From Chloroflexota bacterium (GTDB lineage: Bacteria; Chloroflexota; UBA6077; FW602-bin22; JAMCYS01), in the NCBI GenBank assembly GCA_023473795.1, contig JAMCYS010000130.1, forward strand, positions 1-49,227: a DNA stretch of 49,227 nucleotides. The letters run 5' to 3'. A program made the position numbers and the translations under genes. Below, piece after piece: positions 23,567-32,037 of this stretch (the first letter of the stretch is position 1; the number at the start of each line of letters is the position of its first letter). The notes under the pieces were generated by a model. That model made no database searches. It had not been told where the DNA came from and saw only the letters and a program-made list of their open reading frames with translations.

Positions 23567-24496
23567 TCAGAGGGCACGGTCTACTCCCAACGCCAGGACG
23601 GCGAGGGCCAGGGCGAAGGCCACCGCCAGCCAGTCGTGCCCGCGCCAGGCGAGCGTTTCGGCGAGCCGCACTTCCCCGCGAAAGCCGCGCGAGAGCATAG
23701 CCAGGTATACCTCGTTGCTTAGTTGATAGGATTTGCCCAGCAGCGCCCCGCTCGCCCCGGCCACCCAGCGCCGCTGTTCGGGGCCGCTCAGCGGGCCGAC
23801 CCGGCGGCTCTGGCGCGCCAGGAACATGGCGTCGGCGCTGCGCAGCAGCAACACGGTGTAGCGGTAGGTCATCGCCAGGATTAGAACCACCGTCTTGGGC
23901 AGATGCAGCATTTCGAGGGCGTGCAGCAACCTTGCCCAGCGGGTGGTGGTCACCAGCAGCACCGCCAGAGCGACAGATGTGCCCACCCGCAAGATCAGGG
24001 TGGCCGCCGTGCGCAGCCCCTGCTCGCTGATGCCCACGTGCTGGGGCAGGGAGAAGATCCACCACGAATGGGCGGTGCCCAAGTCGGCTATTTCCACGAC
24101 CAGATGTCCCGGCGTGATGACGTTGCAGACGGCCGGTAAGGCGATGACGGCGGCGAAGAGAGGCGCCACCGTCCACACCCGCCGTAGAAACGAAGTCAGC
24201 GGCAACCTACCCAGCAGCGCCAGCGCGTTGGCGACAAGGCAGAGCCCGACCAGGACTTCCAGGCGGTGGGCGAAGGCCCCGGCCAGCAGCAGGGCCAGCA
24301 GAGCGGCCATCTTGGCCCGCGGGTCGAGCCGCTGCAAGAGCCCCGGCAGGCGCGCCGTCTCCTCGGCATCGAGCGTGGCCTCCAGCCCGTGGGTGAGTTC
24401 GCGGAGCGTGCGTTCCAGGAAGAAGCCCCCGCCACCCCCCGGCAGTGGCCTCAGCGGCTCGACCCGCGGCGACGCCCGAACGGGGTCGCTAGCCAT
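23567..24496 (-). CDS. nikQ: Nickel/cobalt ECF transporter T component
   Basis: 309 residues of the CbiQ/NikQ family. After a hydrophilic N-terminal 60 residues come about five membrane helices and two coupling motifs, MLSRGF (here YLAMLSRGFRGEV) and the earlier A-R-G-like LARQSRRVG, which contact the ATPase. It overlaps the preceding PDGLE gene by 8 bp. The N-terminal extension (LERTLRELTHGLEATLDAEETARLPGLLQRLDPRAK) is typical of cobalt/nickel members. Confidence 0.9.
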   Translation of the reverse strand: MASDPVRASPRVEPLRPLPGGGGGFFLERTLRELTHGLEATLDAEETARLPGLLQRLDPRAKMAALLALLLAGAFAHRLEVLVGLCLVANALALLGRLPLTSFLRRVWTVAPLFAAVIALPAVCNVITPGHLVVEIADLGTAHSWWIFSLPQHVGISEQGLRTAATLILRVGTSVALAVLLVTTTRWARLLHALEMLHLPKTVVLILAMTYRYTVLLLRSADAMFLARQSRRVGPLSGPEQRRWVAGASGALLGKSYQLSNEVYLAMLSRGFRGEVRLAETLAWRGHDWLAVAFALALAVLALGVDRAL

Positions 24497-24803
24497 CGCT
24501 CGGGCCGTGGCTCAGCCAGCGCCCCAGCAGCCAGGTAACGCCCAGCACGCACCCCACCCCGACGATTGCCGACAACACGTAGCCGACGCTCGGCGGCAGC
24601 CCTCCCAGCCCGTAATCGGGCAGAGGTGCCTGCCAAATGCCGCTGAGGCTGTGCAAGCCGGCGGGGACGAAGCCCAGCATGCCCTCTAGTTCTTCTGGCG
24701 CCCATTCGCCCCAGGCCGCGCCCTCGGCCAGCAGGCCCAGGGGGGAGAGCACCACCAACAGGCCCAGCGCCAGCCAAAGCCATCGCCCCTTCAGCTGGCC
24801 CAC
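24489..24803 (-). CDS. nikN: PDGLE-domain accessory subunit of the nickel transporter
   Basis: 104 residues with two transmembrane helices (LWLALGLLVVLSPLGLLAEG and VGYVLSAIVGVGCVLGVTWLLG) and a short loop with PEELEGMLGFVP, the counterpart of the PDGLE motif. In nickel and cobalt ECF systems this CbiN/NikN-like subunit assists the M component. Both ends overlap neighbours (nikM 13 bp, nikQ 8 bp). Confidence 0.85.
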   Translation of the reverse strand: MGQLKGRWLWLALGLLVVLSPLGLLAEGAAWGEWAPEELEGMLGFVPAGLHSLSGIWQAPLPDYGLGGLPPSVGYVLSAIVGVGCVLGVTWLLGRWLSHGPSDG

Positions 24804-25492
24804 GACGTCACCTCCTTGCTGCGCAGTTGCAGTAACGGTAAGTTCGTCCGCTGCAGAAAGGCTACTGCCAAGCCGGTCACGGCCGCCTCAGCAATACCCG
24901 CCAACGTCAAATGGCCCAGCATCATCGCGGGCAGGGTCTGCGCGATGCTGAATGGCGAATAGAGCGGCGTGCCGTCCGCTGCCACGAACAGCAGCGGCTG
25001 CACTCCGAGTTCGAGCGCCGTGAGCAGCGCGGCGAGGTTGATGCCCACATAGCCGCCCAGCGCCGAGCCCCAGACCTGGCGCCGGGAGCTGATGGGTGCG
25101 CCGGTGCTGACCAGCCTGTAGACTAGATAGCCGGCCAGCGGCATTGCCACCGCCATGTTGAAGCAGTTGGCGCCGATGGCGGTGATGCCGCCGTCGCCGA
25201 AGAGCAGCGCCTGGATTACCAGAGCCACCGAGGTGGCGATAATCGCCGCCCACGGTCCCAGTACCACCGCCGTCAGCACCGAGCCCACCGCGTGGGCCGA
25301 GGTGCCGCCCGGCAGAGGAATGTTGAACATCATGATCGTGAAAGTGAAGGCGGCCAGGAGCGAGAGCACCGGCACCGCCCTCGCCGTCAGCTCCTTCTTG
25401 ACGCGGCTCCCCGCCACGTACCAGAAGGGCGCCGCCGCCGCGTACATCACCGCGCAGGTTTGGGGACTGAGATAGCCGTCCGGAATGTGCAT
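24791..25492 (-). CDS. nikM: Nickel/cobalt ECF transporter substrate-specific component
   Basis: 233 residues. The N-terminal Met-His-Ile-Pro-Asp-Gly (MHIPDGYLSPQTC) supplies the His that coordinates the metal with the free amino group, a hallmark of CbiM/NikM. PLPGGTSAHAVGSVLTAVVLGPWAA carries the second His; GDGGITAIGANCFNMAVAMPLAGY is the family signature. Six to seven membrane helices. ATG at 25492 follows GGGAGAAC. Nickel rather than cobalt is preferred because the first gene of the operon is cooT. Confidence 0.93.
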   Translation of the reverse strand: MHIPDGYLSPQTCAVMYAAAAPFWYVAGSRVKKELTARAVPVLSLLAAFTFTIMMFNIPLPGGTSAHAVGSVLTAVVLGPWAAIIATSVALVIQALLFGDGGITAIGANCFNMAVAMPLAGYLVYRLVSTGAPISSRRQVWGSALGGYVGINLAALLTALELGVQPLLFVAADGTPLYSPFSIAQTLPAMMLGHLTLAGIAEAAVTGLAVAFLQRTNLPLLQLRSKEVTSWAS

Positions 25493-25503
25493 CGCTGTTC
25501 TCC

Positions 25504-25704
25504 CTACTCCGCCCTGGGTAGGCGCTCCAGCACCACTCGTTGGCGGACGAAATCTATGGCCCTTACCTGGGCCCGCATCACTTTCTGCTCGCCGAGGAGG
25601 TCGTTCAGTAGGACCTCGCCGTCGTCGAGGTGCAAAGCCACCACGTTCTCCATGACTTTGCTCTCGCGCCCGCCCTCAGCCAGGAACACCGTCGCCTCAC
25701 ACAT
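25504..25704 (-). CDS. cooT: CooT-family nickel-binding protein
   Basis: 66 residues starting MCEATVFLAEGG. CooT proteins are small SH3-like dimers binding Ni2+ through the N-terminal Cys2, first known as accessory proteins of carbon monoxide dehydrogenase. Visible family pattern: MCEATVFL, VMENVVALHLDDGEVLLNDLLGEQK and RAIDFVRQRVVLE. ATG at 25704 follows GAGAGAGG. Placed 11 bp before nikM, it ties this operon to nickel. No CODH genes lie in the window; the organism likely carries a nickel enzyme elsewhere. Confidence 0.88.
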   Translation of the reverse strand: MCEATVFLAEGGRESKVMENVVALHLDDGEVLLNDLLGEQKVMRAQVRAIDFVRQRVVLERLPRAE

Positions 25705-25865
25705 AGCGCGCCAACCTCTCTCGCTTCAGCGTCAACAGCCTGGGCTTGTCGGTTCCCCACAAACAGAAAGACCACCGTCTGCCGCGGTATGCCGCCGCGC
25801 GGTGATCTTCATGATCGCAGTTCAGTTGAAGAGAAGGCCGATGCCGGCTTCATGCCGGCGAGCGT

Positions 25866-25894
25866 AGCATAGCAAAGGTCGCTCGCCGTGTCAA
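25866..25894 (-). promoter_or_regulatory. Promoter of the cooT-nik operon
   Basis: Minus strand TTGACA (25894-25889), 17-bp spacer, TATGCT (25871-25866). Its -35 overlaps the stop codon of the DUF3842 gene. The leader of about 150 nt to cooT contains paired GCCGGC palindromes near 25845-25860 and could be a regulatory site; no NiCo riboswitch or NikR site was recognised. Confidence 0.8.
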
Positions 25895-26307
25895 GCTAAA
25901 TTGAAACGATTCTTGATCGCCTGGATGGCGACCGTGATCTGCTTGGCCAGAGGGCGCTGCTCGACGCCCACGATCTGTAGGTGCGGCTGGCTGATCGGCA
26001 GGAGCAGTTTCACCCCTCGTGCGTCGGCCACGGCCTGGGCTATGGCCGGCGTGACCTCGCCCATCATCGAATTGGGAATGACGATGCCGATGGGACCCAG
26101 CACGACGTCGGCGAGGTCGATGGAGACGCGAATGGCGTTCTCGCCGGACGCGCCCCGGCTGGCCCTGGCCCGCATCATCTTATCGGTGGCGATGGCCGAG
26201 GTGCCGAGGGCGATGATCTCCACTTCGAGGGAGATCTCCTCGCGCAGTTGGGTCACGATCTGGGCGCCGATGCCACCGCCCATGCCGTCAATCACCGCAA
26301 TGATCAT
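25891..26307 (-). CDS. DUF3842 family protein
   Basis: 138 residues. MIIAVIDGMGGGIGAQIVTQLRE looks like a dinucleotide-binding beta-alpha-beta start; it continues VEIIALGTSAIATDKMMRARASRGASGENAIRVSIDLADVVLGPIGIVIPNSMMGEVTPAIAQAVADARGVKLLLPI, the DUF3842 pattern of anaerobic bacteria. Function unknown. The start lies only about 20 bp from a strong promoter. It ends right at the cooT promoter; DUF3842 genes may be co-regulated with metal uptake, but that is speculation from one context. Confidence 0.85.
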   Translation of the reverse strand: MIIAVIDGMGGGIGAQIVTQLREEISLEVEIIALGTSAIATDKMMRARASRGASGENAIRVSIDLADVVLGPIGIVIPNSMMGEVTPAIAQAVADARGVKLLLPISQPHLQIVGVEQRPLAKQITVAIQAIKNRFNLA

Positions 26308-26327
26308 CCCTAAGCGCTCCTCGCCGT

Positions 26328-26356
26328 AATATAGCGGTGGCCTACTGGGCTGTCAA
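26328..26356 (-). promoter_or_regulatory. Promoter of the DUF3842 gene
   Basis: Minus strand TTGACA (26356-26351), 17-bp spacer, TATATT (26333-26328), close to the start at 26307, so the leader is very short. Confidence 0.8.
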
Positions 26357-26421
26357 ACGCGGCCCGGGCCAGGCAGGACTTGCCGGACCGCGGTCGCGGG
26401 CGGGCGCGCCGCCTCCCTTTT

Positions 26422-28146
26422 CTAGCCCTCCATCACCTCGGCCAGGGTGCCGCCGGGCGGCACCATCGGGTAGACGTTGGCTTCTGGCTCCACCACGAAT
26501 TCCACTAGCGCCGGTCCCTCGGTCTCGCTGGCCCACTTGAGCGCTGCCGGCACCTCCTCCCACTGCGTCACCCGCCTGGCCGGCAAGCCGTAGGCCCGCG
26601 CCACGCCCACAAAGTCGGGGCCCTGAATGGTCGAGCTGGAGTAGCGGCGGTCGTAGAACAGCTCCTGCCACTGGCGCACCATGCCCAGGTAACCGTTGTT
26701 GAGCACGGCGACCTTGACCGCGGTCCCCTCCTGGACCAGGGTGGCAAACTCCTGGATGTTCATTTGCAGGCCGCCGTCGCCGCACACGCACCAGACCTCG
26801 TCCTGGGGGCGACCGAACTTGGCGCCCAGAGCCGCGGGCAGGCCGAAGCCCATGGTGCCCAGGCCCCCGGAGGAGATATAGCTGCGCGGTCGGTCGTAGA
26901 CGTAGTGCTGGGCGGCCCACATCTGGTGCTGGCCCACGTCGGTGACCACGACCGCTCTGCCCTGGCTGTGATGGTAGAGCGCCTCTATCACCGCCGGTGG
27001 CTGCAGGCGCTCACCTGGCGGGGAGGAGCGGGGTACCGCGGCCTCGCGCCAGGCCGCGAGGGTCGCCAGCCAACCGTCATGCTCGCCCTCGGGGCCCGCG
27101 GCCCTCAGGGACTGCAGCACGGCCTGGACGTCGCCGACGACGGGCACGTCGACGTGGACGTTCTTGCCCAGTTCGGCCGGGTCGACGTCGACGTGGACTA
27201 CGGTCGCTTGCCGGCCGAACGCCGCGGCCCTGCCCGTGGTGCGGTCGCCCAGCCTGGTGCCCACTGCCAGCAGCAAGTCACACTCGGTGAGGGCGCGGTT
27301 GGCGTAGGTGCGCCCGTGCATTCCCAGCAGGCCAAAGAAGAGAGGGTGGCTGCCCGGAAAGGCGCCTAGCCCCATGAGGGTCGATACCACGGGCAGCCGA
27401 GCGCCTTCTGCCAGGCGCCGCAGCTCCGCCGCGGCCCCGGAGAGGGCCACACCCCCGCCTACCAGCAACAGGGGCCGTTGGGCCCGGCGTAGTAGCGCCG
27501 CCGCCTTGGCCACCTGGCCGGGGTCACCCGCCAGGCGGCCGCGCAGGTTGTCGCCATCGGGGGTTTCGGGGTAGAAGAAGTTCCCCTTGGCCACCTGCAC
27601 GTCGCGGGGCAGGTCCACGAGCACCGGCCCAGGGCGACCGGAGCGCGCCAGGCGAAAGGCCTTACGGATGGTGGGGCCGACTTCGGCCACGTCCGTGACA
27701 AGGAAGGCGCCTTTGGTGATGCTCTGGACGATGGAGCAGATATCTACCTCCTGGAAGGAGCTGCGGCCTAGCATCGCCGTCGGTACCTGGCCGGTGACCG
27801 CCACCACCGGCGAGGAATCGAGGTAGGCCGTGGCCAGACCGGTCACGAGGTTGGTGGCGCCGGGGCCCGACGTAGCGAAGCAGACCCCCGGTCGGCCGCT
27901 GACGCGCGCGTAGCCGTCGGCCGCGTGCGCCGCGGCCTGCTCGTGGCGCACCAGCACGTGCCGGAGCGGATACTCAGGCAGCACGTGGTAGAGAGGGATG
28001 ATCTGGCCGCCCGGGTAGCCGAAAATGACCTCCACGCCCTCCCGCAGCAGGGCCTCGCAAACCATCTGCCCGCCGCTGCGCAGTGCAGCGCCCGTCGGCC
28101 CGGCAACGTTCGTTGCCCTCCGCTCCGCTCGCGTCGTCACCACCAT
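26422..28146 (-). CDS. ilvB: Acetolactate synthase large subunit
   Basis: 574 residues. Acetohydroxyacid synthase condenses pyruvate with pyruvate or 2-oxobutyrate, the first common step of valine and isoleucine synthesis. Visible: VIFGYPGGQIIPLYHVL and HEQAAAHAADGYARVSGRPG (catalytic Glu), TGLATAYLDSSPVVAVTGQVP, the FAD-binding middle domain, and the ThDP motif GDGGLQMNIQEFATLVQEGTAVKVAVLNNGYLGMVRQWQ. Start at 28146 has AAGGAGG. It stands alone; no ilvN (regulatory subunit), ilvC or leuA follows. A T-box leader precedes it, so it is controlled by charging of a branched-chain tRNA. Confidence 0.95.
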   Translation of the reverse strand: MVVTTRAERRATNVAGPTGAALRSGGQMVCEALLREGVEVIFGYPGGQIIPLYHVLPEYPLRHVLVRHEQAAAHAADGYARVSGRPGVCFATSGPGATNLVTGLATAYLDSSPVVAVTGQVPTAMLGRSSFQEVDICSIVQSITKGAFLVTDVAEVGPTIRKAFRLARSGRPGPVLVDLPRDVQVAKGNFFYPETPDGDNLRGRLAGDPGQVAKAAALLRRAQRPLLLVGGGVALSGAAAELRRLAEGARLPVVSTLMGLGAFPGSHPLFFGLLGMHGRTYANRALTECDLLLAVGTRLGDRTTGRAAAFGRQATVVHVDVDPAELGKNVHVDVPVVGDVQAVLQSLRAAGPEGEHDGWLATLAAWREAAVPRSSPPGERLQPPAVIEALYHHSQGRAVVVTDVGQHQMWAAQHYVYDRPRSYISSGGLGTMGFGLPAALGAKFGRPQDEVWCVCGDGGLQMNIQEFATLVQEGTAVKVAVLNNGYLGMVRQWQELFYDRRYSSSTIQGPDFVGVARAYGLPARRVTQWEEVPAALKWASETEGPALVEFVVEPEANVYPMVPPGGTLAEVMEG

Positions 28147-28170
28147 CGCCCGTCCTCCTTTTGGCCAAAC

Positions 28171-28198
28171 AAAAATCCCGTCCCCCAAGGGACGGGAT
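28171..28198 (-). terminator. T-box-controlled rho-independent terminator
   Basis: A 10-bp GC-rich stem (ATCCCGTCCC at 28175-28184, paired with 28189-28198) followed on the minus strand by TTTTT. It ends 24 bp before the ilvB start. Confidence 0.9.
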
Positions 28199-28446
28199 AG
28201 ACTCCCGCGGTACCACCCTAATTGGCGTAATGCCCGCTCATTCAAGGGTACGTGTGCATACCCTCGTCGCTGCTAACGGCTGACGAAGCCGGCCAAGTCT
28301 ACTCGGCCTGAGGCCTTTCGGTTGGCAGCTCGGGAACGATTTTCGGTCGGTCGGCCTGCGTCCGCTCACACCTACCCGGACTCTCTGGGCAGGCCATCTC
28401 CGCCTACTCTCTCCGTCGGCGCCTTTGAGATGGCTATTGGTTTGTA
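28171..28446 (-). ncRNA. T-box riboswitch upstream of ilvB (probably isoleucine)
   Basis: On the minus strand the conserved T-box core AGGGTGGTACCGCGGGA lies at 28219-28203, followed by a terminator hairpin. Upstream is a Stem I with the typical AGAGAG element and distal loop (28386-28360) closed by GGCCTGC/GCAGGCC. The 3' side of the specifier loop reads GAAAATCG, so the specifier is probably AUC (28340-28338), isoleucine. The UGGU in the T box would pair with ACCA of the uncharged tRNA. Uncharged tRNA-Ile stabilises the antiterminator and turns on ilvB, as expected for acetolactate synthase. Confidence 0.92.
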
Positions 28447-28452
28447 GGCAGC

Positions 28453-28481
28453 ATTCTAGCGAACCCGGGCGCGCTCGTCAA
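28453..28481 (-). promoter_or_regulatory. Promoter of the T-box-ilvB transcript
   Basis: Minus strand TTGACG (28481-28476), 17-bp spacer, TAGAAT (28458-28453). Transcription would begin near 28446 and give a leader of about 300 nt. Confidence 0.8.
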
Positions 28482-28498
28482 TAGCTATATGGCAGATC

Positions 28499-29170
28499 CT
28501 AGCCGGTTTGAGGCAGTTGCCGAGCCAGGGCGGCAATGCTCTGGCCAACCTTCTTGCGGTCGAGGTTCTTGGCCAGCGTCTGCATCTCCTCTTTAGCCTG
28601 CTCGGAGAGGCGGAAGACGTGGCTGCGGTCGGCGAACGCCAGCAGCTGCTGCGCTTGCTGGGGGTGGCCAAGCAACATGGCCGTGTAGGCCAGATGGGTG
28701 AACGCCTCGGGGCCATCGATGCGCTCTACCGCCAGCTGGCGCTCGGCAGAGCGCAGCCACCAGGCGACGGCCGCGGCCAGGCGTCCCGCTTCGTACTCCA
28801 GCGCCGCGTACTGGAGGCAGAGTCGGCGCCGGCGCGGGCAGGCGGCGAGCCCCTGGTCCAGAACCTCGCGCGCGCGCTCGAACTGACCGCTGGCGAGATA
28901 ATGGCGGCCCAAGCGGCAGTACGTGAAGTCCAGTTCCGGGTACTTCGCGAGGTAGCTGCGTGCGAGCTGCGCCTGCGCCTCACCCACGATGACTGAGCCC
29001 AGCGCCGCCTCCGCCGGGTCGCTGTCGCTGCCCAACTGCTCCGCCGCGTCTTGCCACGGCGGCGGCCCAGATTCAGGTCCCCGAGGGCCCGGGGGCTGAG
29101 ACTGGGCTGCGGTAGAGGTGCCTTTGCCACGATCGGAAAACCGGCCGAATAGGATGCGGGAGACGCCCAT
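28499..29170 (-). CDS. TPR-containing protein, function unknown
   Basis: 223 residues. A basic/Gly-Ser/Pro-rich N-terminus of about 60 residues (low complexity, probably disordered) is followed by a helical repeat domain: YCRLGRHYLASGQFERAREVLDQGLAACPRRRRLCLQYAALEYEAGRLAAAVAWWLRSAERQ and FTHLAYTAMLLGHPQQAQQLLAFAD, two or three TPR-like units. The C-terminus is helical. ATG at 29170 has GAGGAGGAA seven bases before. It stands alone with its own promoter, between ilvB and the ugpC leader. No specific function can be inferred. Confidence 0.75.
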   Translation of the reverse strand: MGVSRILFGRFSDRGKGTSTAAQSQPPGPRGPESGPPPWQDAAEQLGSDSDPAEAALGSVIVGEAQAQLARSYLAKYPELDFTYCRLGRHYLASGQFERAREVLDQGLAACPRRRRLCLQYAALEYEAGRLAAAVAWWLRSAERQLAVERIDGPEAFTHLAYTAMLLGHPQQAQQLLAFADRSHVFRLSEQAKEEMQTLAKNLDRKKVGQSIAALARQLPQTG

Positions 29171-29243
29171 CCTGTTCCTCCTCTTCCGCTTTTGGCTGCG
29201 TTCCACCACCTATCAAAATAGTATTGACTGTATCACATGGCCG

Positions 29244-29272
29244 ATTGTACGTTTGGCGACAAGCTCTGTCAA
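29244..29272 (-). promoter_or_regulatory. Promoter of the TPR gene
   Basis: Minus strand TTGACA (29272-29267), 17-bp spacer, TACAAT (29249-29244). Confidence 0.8.
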
Positions 29273-29416
29273 GGAGCGTAGCGGCGTTTGCTTAGTCTAA
29301 TGGTTGCGGGGCAGACTCTCCTTGCCTCCGGCACCGGCGCGAGGCCGGGGCGGGTTGATGCCGTCTGGTGGAGGGGGGCAAACCGACCGAGGGTTTGCCG
29401 GCCGGACGGACGGCAC

Positions 29417-29445
29417 TTGACACTCCGCTTGTCGCTGGCTACAAT
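29417..29445 (+). promoter_or_regulatory. Distal promoter of the ugpC-like gene
   Basis: TTGACA at 29417-29422, 17-bp spacer, TACAAT at 29440-29445, nearly 290 nt before the start codon. A second -10-like TATACT sits at 29713-29718 close to the gene. Confidence 0.75.
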
Positions 29446-29739
29446 GGGGCTCAGGTCCGAGCCCTCTGCCGGGGCGAGGCCCGCATTTCGCATCGGGAGG
29501 TGGCAGCCGAGGGGAAACGTCTCGCTCGCTCCACGGGAGCGGTTGCATTGTCTGTCGCGTCAGCGAAGAGCGGTTTTGGCGGTAATGCCCATCCTCGAGT
29601 GACGCCGGGGATGACCGAAGAGTTCTGTTTTCGCCGATGGTTAGACGCGATGCAGCCGATTGGCCAGACACGCTCTCGCGTGTGGCCGACGGCTCGCTGT
29701 CGTCGCCCACGGCTATACTGTGAGAACTAAGGAGCACCC
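29446..29739 (+). other. Long structured 5' leader of the ugpC-like gene
   Basis: No protein is supported in this stretch. Strong hairpins are visible: GGCTC/GAGCC at 29448-29463, CGCTCC-ACG-GGAGCG at 29527-29541 and a 26-nt hairpin at 29662-29687. It may be a cis-regulatory leader or hold a small RNA; I match it to no known class. Confidence 0.4.
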
Positions 29740-30843
<1,104 letters not shown>

Positions 30844-30860
30844 TTCGTCGGCTCGTTTCC

Positions 30861-30906
30861 CGAAAGCCGAAGGCCGACACCCAGCGGTGCCGGCCTTCGG
30901 CTTTCG
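30861..30906. terminator. Strong hairpin terminator between ugpC and the FtsX remnant
   Basis: A 16-bp perfect stem, CGAAAGCCGAAGGCCG (30861-30876) with its complement at 30891-30906. It ends ugpC on the plus strand and the degraded permease on the minus strand. The T tract is poor. Confidence 0.7.
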
Positions 30907-30924
30907 CTTCCCCTGCCGCCGGCC

Positions 30925-31243
30925 CTACTCGTAGTGGATAGCCTCGAGGATGCGGATAACGGTCGTGCGGGTAGGATTGCCGCCGGCCGGGAGACTCCCC
31001 AGGCTACGGCCAGACCCAGGAGGGCGCCCTCGGCAGGCACCGCGAACTCAAGGTGGTAATCCGACATCGCCGTCATCGAGGCGACGAAGATCCACAAGAG
31101 GGCGATCCGGAAAAGCACCCCAGCAGCCCGCAGGAGAGTCCGATCACGCCGGGCTTCGAGTGCACTATCAGCACGATCTGGCGTCTAGTTATGCCGACGC
31201 TGCGCAACAAGCCCATCTCCTGGGTCCAATTACCCCGCTCGCC
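30925..31243 (-). pseudogene. Remnant of an FtsX/MacB-type ABC permease
   Basis: Translating the minus strand in shifting frames gives a typical FtsX C-terminal end. First WTQEMGLLRSVGITRRQIVLIV (from 31230; family pattern E-I-G-L-L-R-x-I-G), then, one frame over, LFRIALLWIFVASMTA and AEGALLGLAVAWG, then in another frame the tail LPAG...TRTTVIRILEAIHYE before TAG at 30925, matching the family end LPARRAARLxPxEALRYE. Two frameshifts and loss of the N-terminal three quarters make it a dead gene. It ends against the SDR gene. No partner ATPase or periplasmic domain remains. This is a relic of a macrolide-export/lipoprotein-release type system. Confidence 0.65.
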
Positions 31244-31250
31244 AGGGCCC

Positions 31251-32021
31251 CTAGTCCATCAAGTGCCCGCCGTTGACGTCGAGTTCGTGACCGGTGATGT
31301 AGGCTGCCTCATCCGAGGCGAGGAAGAGGATGGCGTAGGCAACATCCTGGGCCGAGGCCAACCGGCCGAGGGGAACAGCCTGACTAGTGGTCTCTCTCAC
31401 TCGCTCCCGCAGCTCGGGGTCCAGCGTGTCCAGGCCGATGTCGGTGTCGGCCAGTCCCGGCGCCACGGCGTTGCAGGTGATGGCATAACGTGCCATTTGC
31501 CTGGCGACGGATTTGGCGAAGCCGGCGATGCCTGCCTTGGCGGCGGCATAATGGCTGCTGCCGAAGAAGCCGCCGCCCATCTTGCCGGCGATGGAGGAGA
31601 CGCAAATGATCCGCCCATAGCGCCGCTCGATCATCCCCGGCAGCACGGCCTTGGTGCAGAAGAATGTCCCCCGCAGGTCGACGTCTTGTACCAGGTCCCA
31701 CTCGGCGGCCGAGATATCGAGCAGCGGCGTCGAACGAGTAATGCCGGCGTTGTTGACCAGAATGTCCACGGGGCCGAGCTCGGCCTGCGCGCGCGCGATT
31801 GTCGCTCGCACCTGCTCTTCATCGCTGACGTCCATGCGCAGGCCGAGCGCTCGTCGGTCCAATCCGCGCACCAGCGCCGCCGTTTCCTCGGCCCCCGGCC
31901 CGTCCAGGTCACAGGCGGCCACGTCGGCGCCCTCGCGCGCCAGCGTCAGCGCGGTCGCCCGGCCGATGCCGCGCTTCGACCCGGCGCCGGTGACGACGGC
32001 AACTCTGCCGGCCAGTCTCAC
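31251..32021 (-). CDS. Short-chain dehydrogenase/reductase (FabG-like)
   Basis: 256 residues, classical SDR. Cofactor site TGAGSKRGIG, NNAG (residues 89-92, ILVNNAGITRSTPL), catalytic Ser in ICVSSIAGKMGG, YxxxK as YAAAK, then VAPGLADTDIG. NAD(P)-dependent oxidoreductase acting on a hydroxyl/keto substrate; the C-terminal ITGHELDVNGG is typical of sugar or polyol members. It begins 17 bp after the stop of the dehydrogenase upstream, and the two form an operon, likely a polyol or sugar-acid oxidation step. Confidence 0.92.
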   Translation of the reverse strand: MRLAGRVAVVTGAGSKRGIGRATALTLAREGADVAACDLDGPGAEETAALVRGLDRRALGLRMDVSDEEQVRATIARAQAELGPVDILVNNAGITRSTPLLDISAAEWDLVQDVDLRGTFFCTKAVLPGMIERRYGRIICVSSIAGKMGGGFFGSSHYAAAKAGIAGFAKSVARQMARYAITCNAVAPGLADTDIGLDTLDPELRERVRETTSQAVPLGRLASAQDVAYAILFLASDEAAYITGHELDVNGGHLMD

Positions 32022-32037
32022 CGCTTCACCTCCGCCG

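Noticed and set aside
25705-25865. NiCo riboswitch or NikR operator before cooT
   Set aside because: The leader has paired GCCGGC palindromes but not the conserved NiCo core or the GTATGA-N16-TCATAC NikR site.
29297-29737. Antisense 146-residue frame in the ugpC leader
   Set aside because: No ribosome site and no protein-like pattern; the stretch is better explained by promoters and hairpins.
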